DNA of 64,000 nucleotides from Coprinellus micaceus (Eukaryota > Basidiomycota > Agaricomycetes > Agaricales > Psathyrellaceae), in NCBI GenBank assembly GCA_951394405.1, contig OX596342.1, forward strand, positions 868,001 to 932,000. Direction: 5' to 3'. A model generated the notes under the pieces. That model did not search any database, was not told the DNA's origin, and saw only the letters and a program-made list of their open reading frames with translations. Positions within the stretch are counted from its first letter, which is position 1, and the number at the start of each line of letters is the position of its first letter. Shown here piece after piece: positions 24,001 to 33,830 of this stretch. Position numbers and translations under genes: made by a program.

Positions 24001-24593
24001 AGGTCATACCCCACGAGGGGGAGCATCAGCGGATGTCGAGCGCCGCATGCACCGTCTTTGGCTTGACCTCAATGAAAGGGCAGTATGCCAAAAATGCTCT
24101 GCAATTCTCGACACGCGCGGAGTTCTCCGCCAACCCAACCGGTACGCCGTTCCATCTGTGTAAGGTCCTATTTGACCTATTTGCTAATTCCTATCTACAG
24201 CACAACCATCTGTGGCACACCCCGCTTCGTTCCCGACGAACTTGTTCGTCGCCTCCCCCGCTCTGTCGTCCACTCGTGAGGTTTTGGATTCGTTCTCACT
24301 TCCGAGGAATGCAGACGGTACGTCGTTCGCTTCCCTTCTTTGATACACGAATCTGACGGGCTTCAGTGCCGGTGTACAACGCGACCGAGGTGGACGACTT
24401 TGTCGTCAACACGGATTTGCCCTATCTGGAGTCGAAATTGCCCCGCTGGAGAGGTGAGATCCCGTACGGGTCGTTCGTCGTCGTGGGCTATACCATGACC
24501 GCATTCTTATCGGGGAGGCGCGAGTGGACCTTGGGCTTGAACATACAGTGGGCCATCATTGTGGGTGTTCCCGAGAAGGAGTTGCAAACTTAG
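21021..24593 (+). CDS. Uncharacterised multi-exon cargo protein, paralogue B
   Basis: The start MSALRVDVDASYTVQN is at 21021 with donor AA|GTAAGT. The last exon is 24367-24593, ending VPEKELQT. More than ten short exons precede the core and encode a disordered, acidic/basic, Ser-rich region with an NLS-like NRKRRSS. The core repeats that of paralogue A: GPGHIRFCGW, HAVTSDGRPFIFLTTGF, PHEGEHQRMS, QYAKNALQFSTRAEF, GSFVVVGYTMTAFL and TLGLNIQWAIIVG. The core is strongly conserved between A and B while the N-terminal part is not, so the core is the constrained unit. It sits just upstream of gene C1 and the helicase, all on the plus strand. Internal exon borders are approximate. Confidence 0.65.
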
Positions 24594-24848
24594 TCAAGGC
24601 TTCCTAACTATCTACCCTGTGTGCACCTGCCCCGGACCCCATTACCCTGCTTTCTGTAAAGGATGGGCTCCCGCCGATGTCAATGTCTCCCCGATTAGTA
24701 TTGCCTTCCCTTATTTACCAGCTATATACCGCGATTTGGGATGTCATTCCTTGTCTCATTTGTTCTGAAATTGGGCATGGGGCTTTGCGTGTGGAGCTCA
24801 GGAAGGGTCAGATTGGTCCAGCACCCTGCGTCTCAAACCCTTACCACC

Positions 24849-26063
24849 ATGTCAACATCTATCCACCGTAGGTGCTTCCTCCCAATCGGACTCGAGGCAT
24901 TGGCTTAACTTTACTCCAGGCATTCCCACCCAAGAAGTTAGATACATTCCAGATCGCCACCCATCTGAAGCTCCCGCCCTGCCAGCATTATTACGACACA
25001 CGACTATTCCTCCTCTGCGGGTCCGTTTCCCAGCAGAGATCGTGTCCATCATCATCTGGTGGCTTCCGGTATGGGTCCTCAAGCTATTAACGCACTCCCC
25101 CTTCACCAAGGACGCGGTGACAACCTTGAATGCCCGCGTTGAATCCATGATCAAGGACTGGTTTCTGCCCCCTCCGGAGACACTGGTGATGATGCGACTG
25201 CGCAATGTGGTCATCACTGAGGCTGCAGCGTTGTCTGTCGTAGAGCCAACGTCCTGGACTCCTGACTCCTTGGCCTTCTACTGTCCACACAAGGAGTTTG
25301 ATGAAGTATGCCGATGGTTTGGTGCCCGTCACTACACTCGGGTGGCAAACTCAGAAGCTCCCGATAGCCCATGCAACTTGCATCGCGACGACGTCAATTG
25401 GGAAGACGATGAAGACCCCATGTACTGGGAGTGGCCCCGTGTTATGTACAAGGTGAACGATGGGGTGAAAAGTAGCGCTACGATGATGCATGCATCGGAG
25501 GGTACCAGGATCGACATCATTCAATCATATTCCGACAGCCCCATCGTGCCCATCTGCCTGTTCCCGTCCACATTGACGATGAACTTCATTACGGGTGATG
25601 GGGTTGTTGAGTTGTACCCTGCTCTGACGTCCCAAAACCGAGGTGTGTGCTACCATGGAGTGGTGCCCCGGTCGCTCACTCCGGTGTCTTAGGCATGCTC
25701 AATGTGTCGCTCACCTCATCATCGATGGATCGACATGTCGACTCCGACGTGTTGAGCTCCCTGCGGTTATATCAGAACCTGGGCTATTCCTTCGTCCAGC
25801 CATCCAGCATTGGGCACCCGCCCACGGAACAGTCTCGATCCTGGGATGACCGTCAGGCATTGCACATGCTTTTCGACGTCAACCATCCGGTGACGCTTCG
25901 CCCACCATTTGACTGGACTCCCTATGTTAGGGAGATGAAGAATACGGGCTACAAGGACTACGACCCGCACGTGAAGGTTTTCGTTGATGTGGAAACCATT
26001 TTGTACCACAATCGTGAATGTTGGACTGACGAGACAATCATGGATATGGGGGTAGAATCGTAG
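24849..26063 (+). CDS. Cargo protein with DSLAFYCP and PST-TMNFI motifs, copy C1
   Basis: Three exons (24849-24867, 24920-25642, 25693-26063) give 370 codons, starting MSTSIHR. The core includes TPDSLAFYCPHKEFDEV and FPSTLTMNFITGDGVV, then a G split by an intron and NVSL. Gene C2 (35490-36669) has the same order: DLDFYCPAGAVDQV, FHSTVVMNAVTARGVV, and an intron at the same G codon. Widespread Agaricomycete proteins share this DLD-Y / FHST-VMN layout. A nucleotidyltransferase-like fold is possible, because acidic residues follow a helical segment, but I cannot confirm it. The gene ends 214 bp before the helicase and looks intact. Confidence 0.65.
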
Positions 26064-26277
26064 ATCGTGATAGTAAACGGTGAAATGTCAACAATGGTGC
26101 ATGTATTACGAACCTATGCCTGTTATTATAAGTTGCGTCCTATACGATTGTCTTTGGAGAGCGTGACGGTTGGTGGGGGCATGAGCGTGCTATTGGATCC
26201 GGTGCCATCAGCCTGCCGCGGTCGACAAGTTTTCCAACCTTGTTAGCCGACTGTCATCTTCCTGTGGACCTCCCAGA

Positions 26278-29200
26278 ATGCTTGGTCCTCAAAACCTTTC
26301 CGTGATACACACGGCGTATTCAATCCCTTCCGCGGGCATAGCGGCGTCTATTGGGTCATCGACCACCTCTAGAGGGGTCGCGTTCGAATCTACTTTTGGC
26401 GACAGAGGCAATCCTCTGGTACAACTGTTTGGTGGTCGGCATTCAGCAGCACACGGAGGAGGAGGGGGTGCTCGTAACCGAGTCTTTCTTGTGACAGAGC
26501 TTGAAGGTTCCTTAAACGAGGCAGGTGAGCCTGCCCAGTTCGCTCATGTTCAATACACGATGCGGGCGTACTGTCCAAAGCGCATGCTCGAAAATCCTCT
26601 TCGAGAGGGGGAGGTTGCCTGTCTACTCCGTTACTCGCAGGTTATGGACAAGTGCGACGCCAACGAGCTAAAGGATCTGTGTATTTTGCACAAGATACCG
26701 ATACCAAGGCATCCCATTCGGGACAACCTACTTCTCGCTCTGAACTCACACACCTGCACTCCATGTGTAGCTGGCGGGTGTGATGACTCGTACGCTGTCC
26801 TTACCCCGGTCGTTGTCTTTTCGAATGGCACGATGACGGTGCAGTCTGACAAATTTGCAAGCTCTGTCAGGAAGTTCACTTTGGGGGAATTGAATGGACT
26901 GATCCATGACGACGTCCTCTCGAAATACAAGGAAGGTTTCCACGTGGAGGCCGTCTACTCCAACAAGGATTTGGCCGTGGATGGTGACGACAGACCGCTG
27001 CTGCAGATACCTCTGGACCTTCTCATGCGCCATCTCACCGTCGAAGGACTGCAAGCAGTGGCTTGTCATCATGGTGTAGCGCTGCCCCGGCGAGGGAAGT
27101 TCAAGAAGGCAGAGTTGACTTCTCTGTTCGAACACCACCGGTGTACTACCTGTCCACCGCTCTGGTTTCTTCTCAACCCCATCAAGGTGAAGTCCCCCCG
27201 TAAAAAAGGAGAAGCGAAGGCGGGGAGACCGAGTTGGCTGGAGCAGTTGGATAGGGAGGACAGTCCTCCATTCGTATGGGACGCTTACTTGAACGTCGAC
27301 ACAGAAGCCTGGCCCCCTCGCCCTACGACAATGCGAGACGTGGCTAGAGCCATGCAAGGTTTCTGCGATGATCTCACTCCTAAAGCAGTGGAAGAGGAGG
27401 GATGTAAAGTATGTGGACAGTTGACAAGACGGGTTGAGCTGGTTCGAGAGTCCGCCGTGTCTTACGACTTTGATCCCTTGAAAGAGGACGGTGTTTCTAC
27501 CAAGGAAAGGGCCTCCCCTGACGAACCTCAAGTGTACGTCGCGGACACTCCGGTCGTGGCCCCTTCTCTCACTCACATTTGCGAAGCCTGCGATGATGCC
27601 TTAAAGAAAGCCAAACGTCCGAAGATGGCACTGGCGAATGCTCTGTGGCTTGGGGACGTGCCAGATGTGCTCAAGGGATTGACATTGGCCGAACAGGCTC
27701 TGATTGCGAGGGTTCGACACAACCGTTGTGTTGTTCGAGTATCCACTGGCCATGCAAAAATGATCGCCAATGTCATCTCGTTTGAACACCCTTCGATGAA
27801 GATATACAACCGCCTTCCGATCCCCAAGGAAGAGTTGGACGATGTTCTTGCCGTCGTCTTCACCGGCGTGGTGAAACCAAACGAAGACCAATTAAAGCGT
27901 ACTCCTGTATTGGTTCGTCGAAACGAGGTTAAACGTGCGTTGGAATGGCTAAAGTTGAACCACAAGAATTACGCTGACCTGGAGATTGACCATAGCGCTC
28001 TGGAATCGTACCCTTTGGAAGGAGTACCCGTGGGGGTTTGGCACAAGCCGGCAGGCGAGGAGGAAGGGAACGTTCTCGCGACTGCGAAGAGCGTGTTTGA
28101 CAACGAAGACGAATTGGGAACATCGGAGGGGCCCTGTCCTTTCACAGTCCATGGCCTCACAACCGAGAAGTTCTCAACAATGTCTTCCACTGAACGAAAA
28201 CTTGCTGCGGTCCAGCATCTGAAAAACGGTGGGGCCTTTCTGGCCGTGGGTCACGCCGCAGATCCTCAAACTATTTGGGATAACCCGGACCTTTATCCAC
28301 AAATGTTTCCATGGCTTTTCCCTTACGGTTTTGGGGGGGTCGGCCAGGAAACCCACAAGGGCAATATATCCAAAGAAGCTCATCTCAAGTGGCTATTGCT
28401 CTATCACGACAAACGGTTTCAACGGGACGCCAATTTCTTGATTATAGCCTTCAATCACCAACTCATTAAACAGAACTCGAAAGGTACTTTCATGATGTGT
28501 AAACGAAATAATTTTGCCAAGGTCGCCACGTCCATACGATCGGTTCATCCTGGAGTTTTGGCGTCGATTTCTCAGAGGATGCGATCAGGAGCCCGGGTAG
28601 TTCCCGACACTCCCGAGGAGAAGCGTGCCTTCTCTATCCTCGACCAGGTGGAGGTTGTGGGTGCCCATGTGAACGGCTCCCTTGCCAGCAAGAAACACCA
28701 GCGGAATGAGATCTGGTCTCTTCTTAATTTCACGGGTGCTCCGAACTGGTTCGTGACGCTTTCCCCGGCGGATAACAAGCACCCACTGTGTATTTATTGG
28801 GCTTCAGAGGACCTGGAATTCAAACCGGAGATCAAGACGGCAAGTGAGCGTCTGCATTTGGTGACTCGGAACCCCGTCGCCTGCGCTCGGTTCTTCGACT
28901 ACGTTGTCCGACTATTCATAGAACACATATTGGGATGGAAGGACGACGGTCCTGTGCATGGCATTTTTGGAAAGCTCTCGGCGTACTATGGATGTGTCGA
29001 GCAGCAAGGTCGGATGACTCTGCACCTCCACATATTGATCTGGATTGCAAACGCTCTATCACCACAGATTATTCGCGACCGCCTTATGAGCGGTGATGGT
29101 GAATTCCAACGATGTTTGGTGGCCTATATTGAAGGCTGCCAAATCGGGGAGTTCATGACAGGCACGAAGGAGGAAGTCTCTGCTCGGGTCCCGTACGTCC

Positions 29201-32200
29201 CCAACCAGACGCTGAGGGGAATTCATACCATTTTCGAAGACAAATCGGACCGTGTGATGGACGATGCGTACGTGAACCCCACTTTGTCTTTACCAGAAGC
29301 ACCTCCCGCAAAGTTCTGTTCGAAGGTAACCCACTGTGTTTGTAACGACTGTCAGGACTTGGAGGCCTGGTACGACCGATTCAAATCTAGCGTCGACGAC
29401 ATCATGCTGAGGTCGAACGTCCACAAATGCTTTGGTAAGAAGGACTCGAACACTGATGTCGCCTCATCTGCACCGACTGCGTCCGTTCCGCAGAGGCACG
29501 CCACTGGTAAAGGTTGCATCAACAAGGATGGGATATGTACCGCAAGATTTCCTCGAGACATTTTTTTGAAAACCTTCGTAGACCTTCAAACAGGGCAGGT
29601 CTTCATGAAGAAGCTGGATTCTAGTATCAATACCGTAACTCCCATTATATCCCGGTGCTTCATGTGCAACACTGACACCACTTCATTGATGTCAGGTACG
29701 GCTGTGAAGGCCGTGATTGGGTATGTCACCGACTATGTCACGAAGGGATGGCTCAAGACCCACCAAATTTTCTCTTCCATGTACGACGTTTTCTCGCGGG
29801 ATGCGGATGTGGGGGACGTGGACCTCAAACCCATCCAGGCGGCCCGAAAGATGGTGTTGCGAGTGGTGAACTCTCTCAGTGCGAAGATGGAAATCGGGGC
29901 CCCCATGGCGGCACTCTATTTACTGCAAAATCCCGACCACTACACGAGCCACGACTTCGTTCTATTTTATTGGAAGAATTTCGTCAATCGGGTCCGAGCT
30001 GATTGGCAAGAGACGCTGGATGCCGTCAAAGATTTTGAGCTTCTCCCCTGTGAGGACGGAGAGCCCGACGATATGGGGCTCACTCGTACCGATAACGGTC
30101 ATACCCTGGAGCTGTTGGAAGACATGGATTCAAAGGATGAGCCGTTGTTGATCCAGCGATCCGCAGGCAACTTTGTTGGAAAGTCCAGCACCGACGATTA
30201 CATCTATCGTCCTCAGGAACTCCAAGATGTATGCTTGTATGAATGGATCCAGTGTGCAGTGCGCGTCAACATGCGCACAACACGTCCTCCATCCAAGGAG
30301 CTTTCGTTTTTTGGATATATGCCTGAACATCCCCTCTCCCGCAGCCATGTCGTCGCGTGCGACCCCACTCGGCGCAGTTACATAGTGCCTAATTTCGTAG
30401 GTCACGCATTGCCGAGAAAGGACGTCGGGGATCGCGAGGAGTATTGTTGCACGATGCTCACTTTATTCTCGCCCTGGAGATCGGGTCTCGACCTAAAATC
30501 CTCTGAAGCGACCTGGGAACAAGCGTTCGACAATTTCGCTTTCACTGAGCGTCAGACAGATTTGATGGCTAACTTCAACTTGAAGTACGAGTGCTATGAT
30601 GCAAGAGACGACTTCTCTGCAACCTTTAAAGCCGGATCCAATGCAACAGGGGACGAGGATCGCATTGAAAGCCGGAATGACGAGGACGAGGACGATGCAA
30701 TCTGGAATGACGGCAGTCAAGAGCTCGTTCCCAACGACGACGGTATGGAAGAGATGGATGGCCTGAATTCACCTGGGAAGGATTGTATGGATGATCGAGA
30801 GAAGTATGCATCTGCCCTTGCGGCTATGAAGCGTGCAGGATGGACTGCGTGGAGCCAATCAAAAAAATTCGTCGTGAAACTTCCTCACCTGGTCATCGAT
30901 CGATCGTTAGGCGCTGCTGCTTGGCGCCATGTTATCAAGGCCCAGAAGAAAGAATTTAAGGATGTGAGAGCAAAGGCGTTAGACGACATGCTTACCTTCG
31001 ACGATGACGGGGGTAGTGGCAAGGTTAAGAACGACGCTTACGTTGTACCTGGAGCATTCCTGTCCAAAAACTTCGTACCGGCGGACGAGAAGTGGTCTGA
31101 GGTCATGGAAGCCATCGTCAAGTCGGAAAATTTGAATACGGAGCAGGAGAAAGCGTTCCGAATCATCGCAAACCACGCGACTTGCGTCGCTCCTGATCAA
31201 CTTTTGATGCACCTTGGGGGTATGGGTGGCACGGGAAAGTCTACGGTGATCAAAGCCTTGGTCAAGTTCTTCCATAAACGGAAGGAGAGTTACCGATTTG
31301 CTCTGCTGGGGCCAACAGGCACTTCAGCGGCGCTCATCGGTGGTTCAACCTATCATTCATTCTTGGGTCTGAGAACAGGACAGTCTAGTATGGGGGGGGA
31401 ATCACTATCTGCCATCGATGACCTAAAACAACGGGTTTTGGGAGTGTCGTACGTCTTCATTGACGAAATGTCAATGCTCTCGTGCCGTGATCTCTGCCGT
31501 ATAAGCGCCAAATGCTGCGAAGCCCGAGAAATGTACGAGAAACCCTTTGGGGGTATTAATGTTATCTTGGCGGGTGATTTCGCCCAACTCCCACCCGCCC
31601 ATGGAACAAAGCTATACGACAAGGCGGTGTCCCTCCGTCAGTCTCCAAAGCAAACACCTGGGGAACAAGAAAATACCATTGGGAAGACTATATGGCTGCA
31701 GTTCACAACGGTAGTCATACTGAAACAAAATATGCGCCAGGTTGGGAACTCCAAGGAGGAGAAGGCATTCCAGAAAGCGTTGGCCAATCTCTGCTACTTC
31801 GCGTGCACAAATGACGATGTTGAGCTCTTGAGATCCAGAGTTGCGGGCAACAACCCCAGCCTGAGTTTGGAAGACCCGCGCTTCCGTGACGTGTCGGTAA
31901 TCACCGCGAGGAATCGCACCAAAGATCAGATCAACGAAAGCAACTTGGAGAGGTTTGCGCGCGAGTCAGGAGAGAAGTTATTCGAGTTCGTCAGTACGGA
32001 CTCATTGACTACCTCGGCCCCAAAGCGTACATCCCAAGAAACGCAAAGGAAAAGGGTGTTCCTGAACATCAAGGAAATTACCAGGCAAATCCAGGGTACA
32101 TTGTGGGGTCAGCGGCCTCACACGAGCGACCAGATACCGGCTACCCTTCGCCTTTGTTTAGGTATGCCTGTGTTGATTAGAAACAATGAGGTAACCGAGC

Positions 32201-33777
32201 TCTGCATGACGAGGGGTCAGGAGGCACGGGTTGTCGCCTGGACCGCTTCAGCGGTACAACATTGGGAAGGAAAGCGGAGCCTCGACGTCTTGTATTTGGA
32301 GCTTGTGAACGCTCCTCGCAACGTGAAGTTGCCACACCTGCCGCCAAATGTCGTCCCTTTGACTAAAATATCCCAGGTGCTGGATGCGAGACTTCCCAAC
32401 GACAAATATGTCCACATCTCCAGATCGCAGGTGCCCATCCTCCCTAACTTTGCAATGACTGACTACAGCTCTCAAGGAAAGACCAGGACGTACAATGTCG
32501 TTGATATTTCTGAGTGCAGGAACTTCCAGGCGATCTACACATGCCTTTCGAGGGGAAAGTCTTTGGAGGGCACACTGATCTTGAGGGATTTCACGCTCAA
32601 GGAAGTATCGGGAACGCTAAATGGAGCCTTAAGGCAAGAATTTAGAGAACTAAACTACTTGGATACAATAACAGACTTAAGGTACAAAGGTGTGCTACCC
32701 CCCCTGATTATGCAGTCGACGAGATGGGAAACTATCGATCGTTATAGAAATTGGAAGAGGACACACGAAGAGCAGGACTGGCACCCGGCTCTGCAAGACG
32801 TCCGCCCTGAAGATTCAGTTCCACTACCGAAAGTCTTGGCGGAGGTTGAGACACTTGTGAGCCTGAACAAAAGAAAGCGCAAGGGTGACGCGCCGAAGGC
32901 TGATCCCAAGCCTAAAAGGAGGCGACCAAACACGCGCCCACCTTCCTTCTTGTCCCCTGCAGGACCGTTGTGGGACAGCGCGGATTGGAGCTGTGCGTAC
33001 GACTCGTTGACCTTCGTCATACACACCCTGTGGAAGAGCGAGGTCCAAAAGTGGTCACCGGTTCTGAAAGGGCACGGGGACGTCATGAGAACTTTGATCG
33101 ACGGTTTAGAGAACATTGATCCATCAGCGAGTCTGGTAGATGAGTTAACTAGAATACGCAACATTTGGAGGGGGGAGGTTCGGACCAGACGTCCCGGCGA
33201 GTACCCTCGAGGGCAGAGAGGCACTGAGTTCTTTGAACTCACCCGCGATCTCGTAAACAGCCCGATTAGGTGTCCAGGTCATGACTCAGTATGTCGTCGA
33301 TGCCTCTCGCGGGCGGGCCGTCGGCTGTTGGGAATGCGTCCTGTGGGGAGATTCACAGCTTTGACGGACGAGATGTCAGTGCAAGACCTAGTCGACCAGC
33401 GAATGGTTGGACTGACCGAATGCCGCGGGTGCGGTGACATCAGAGATGACGCTTACGACCGTACGGACACACTTTGGATCGAGGTGGCTGCAGGTCCACA
33501 GGATGTGCTTTTCAACAGTCACATAGACGTTCCAGGGTGGGGTACTTACAGGCTGGCCGGCGTGGTATACTATGGTAGTTTTCATTTCGTAGCGAGGGCT
33601 ATCTTGGACAACGGAAAAGTCTACTTCCATGACGGTGCCGTGCACGGTTACAGTACACATGAGGGGACCCAGGGTGTCACCTTCGCCCAGACAGATTTCA
33701 ATAGGTGTGGGGAGAAGAAGGCGTCGCTTGTGATGTACGCGAAGGTCTCGACGATTAGGGAACTTGAGTCAGACTGA
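26278..33777 (+). CDS. Helitron-type Rep/Pif1 helicase with putative cysteine-peptidase tail
   Basis: One intronless frame of 2,499 codons. Two SAP-like/zinc modules (about 120-165 and 248-290, NELKDLC...HTCTPC and VEGLQAV...HRCTTC) precede a Cys-rich finger (about 372-440) and a DUF6570-like region (about 455-590). The HUH nuclease motif HLHILIW is near 915, and the tyrosine motif YVTDYVTKG near 1147. The Pif1-type helicase has Walker A GGMGGTGKST (about 1646), FIDEMSM (1726), AGDFAQLPP (1764) and YTCLSRGKS (2088). The last 270 residues contain WSCAYDSL (about 2237), FHFVARA (2434) and YFHDGAV (2450), a possible Cys-His-Asp triad. Such proteins nick and unwind DNA for rolling-circle transposition. 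All key motifs are present, so it could be active. The first about 90 residues look atypical, and a later start (Met at 26560) is possible. Confidence 0.9.
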   Translation: MLGPQNLSVIHTAYSIPSAGIAASIGSSTTSRGVAFESTFGDRGNPLVQLFGGRHSAAHGGGGGARNRVFLVTELEGSLNEAGEPAQFAHVQYTMRAYCPKRMLENPLREGEVACLLRYSQVMDKCDANELKDLCILHKIPIPRHPIRDNLLLALNSHTCTPCVAGGCDDSYAVLTPVVVFSNGTMTVQSDKFASSVRKFTLGELNGLIHDDVLSKYKEGFHVEAVYSNKDLAVDGDDRPLLQIPLDLLMRHLTVEGLQAVACHHGVALPRRGKFKKAELTSLFEHHRCTTCPPLWFLLNPIKVKSPRKKGEAKAGRPSWLEQLDREDSPPFVWDAYLNVDTEAWPPRPTTMRDVARAMQGFCDDLTPKAVEEEGCKVCGQLTRRVELVRESAVSYDFDPLKEDGVSTKERASPDEPQVYVADTPVVAPSLTHICEACDDALKKAKRPKMALANALWLGDVPDVLKGLTLAEQALIARVRHNRCVVRVSTGHAKMIANVISFEHPSMKIYNRLPIPKEELDDVLAVVFTGVVKPNEDQLKRTPVLVRRNEVKRALEWLKLNHKNYADLEIDHSALESYPLEGVPVGVWHKPAGEEEGNVLATAKSVFDNEDELGTSEGPCPFTVHGLTTEKFSTMSSTERKLAAVQHLKNGGAFLAVGHAADPQTIWDNPDLYPQMFPWLFPYGFGGVGQETHKGNISKEAHLKWLLLYHDKRFQRDANFLIIAFNHQLIKQNSKGTFMMCKRNNFAKVATSIRSVHPGVLASISQRMRSGARVVPDTPEEKRAFSILDQVEVVGAHVNGSLASKKHQRNEIWSLLNFTGAPNWFVTLSPADNKHPLCIYWASEDLEFKPEIKTASERLHLVTRNPVACARFFDYVVRLFIEHILGWKDDGPVHGIFGKLSAYYGCVEQQGRMTLHLHILIWIANALSPQIIRDRLMSGDGEFQRCLVAYIEGCQIGEFMTGTKEEVSARVPYVPNQTLRGIHTIFEDKSDRVMDDAYVNPTLSLPEAPPAKFCSKVTHCVCNDCQDLEAWYDRFKSSVDDIMLRSNVHKCFGKKDSNTDVASSAPTASVPQRHATGKGCINKDGICTARFPRDIFLKTFVDLQTGQVFMKKLDSSINTVTPIISRCFMCNTDTTSLMSGTAVKAVIGYVTDYVTKGWLKTHQIFSSMYDVFSRDADVGDVDLKPIQAARKMVLRVVNSLSAKMEIGAPMAALYLLQNPDHYTSHDFVLFYWKNFVNRVRADWQETLDAVKDFELLPCEDGEPDDMGLTRTDNGHTLELLEDMDSKDEPLLIQRSAGNFVGKSSTDDYIYRPQELQDVCLYEWIQCAVRVNMRTTRPPSKELSFFGYMPEHPLSRSHVVACDPTRRSYIVPNFVGHALPRKDVGDREEYCCTMLTLFSPWRSGLDLKSSEATWEQAFDNFAFTERQTDLMANFNLKYECYDARDDFSATFKAGSNATGDEDRIESRNDEDEDDAIWNDGSQELVPNDDGMEEMDGLNSPGKDCMDDREKYASALAAMKRAGWTAWSQSKKFVVKLPHLVIDRSLGAAAWRHVIKAQKKEFKDVRAKALDDMLTFDDDGGSGKVKNDAYVVPGAFLSKNFVPADEKWSEVMEAIVKSENLNTEQEKAFRIIANHATCVAPDQLLMHLGGMGGTGKSTVIKALVKFFHKRKESYRFALLGPTGTSAALIGGSTYHSFLGLRTGQSSMGGESLSAIDDLKQRVLGVSYVFIDEMSMLSCRDLCRISAKCCEAREMYEKPFGGINVILAGDFAQLPPAHGTKLYDKAVSLRQSPKQTPGEQENTIGKTIWLQFTTVVILKQNMRQVGNSKEEKAFQKALANLCYFACTNDDVELLRSRVAGNNPSLSLEDPRFRDVSVITARNRTKDQINESNLERFARESGEKLFEFVSTDSLTTSAPKRTSQETQRKRVFLNIKEITRQIQGTLWGQRPHTSDQIPATLRLCLGMPVLIRNNEVTELCMTRGQEARVVAWTASAVQHWEGKRSLDVLYLELVNAPRNVKLPHLPPNVVPLTKISQVLDARLPNDKYVHISRSQVPILPNFAMTDYSSQGKTRTYNVVDISECRNFQAIYTCLSRGKSLEGTLILRDFTLKEVSGTLNGALRQEFRELNYLDTITDLRYKGVLPPLIMQSTRWETIDRYRNWKRTHEEQDWHPALQDVRPEDSVPLPKVLAEVETLVSLNKRKRKGDAPKADPKPKRRRPNTRPPSFLSPAGPLWDSADWSCAYDSLTFVIHTLWKSEVQKWSPVLKGHGDVMRTLIDGLENIDPSASLVDELTRIRNIWRGEVRTRRPGEYPRGQRGTEFFELTRDLVNSPIRCPGHDSVCRRCLSRAGRRLLGMRPVGRFTALTDEMSVQDLVDQRMVGLTECRGCGDIRDDAYDRTDTLWIEVAAGPQDVLFNSHIDVPGWGTYRLAGVVYYGSFHFVARAILDNGKVYFHDGAVHGYSTHEGTQGVTFAQTDFNRCGEKKASLVMYAKVSTIRELESD

Positions 33778-33830
33778 TTGAAGTATTAGCACCCTGACAG
33801 GTTCTGAAATCGTTGGGACTTACTACGAGC

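Noticed and set aside
26375..26400. A tRNA-like B-box (GCGTTCGAATCTA)
   Set aside because: There is no matching A-box or cloverleaf nearby, and the site lies inside the long helicase frame.
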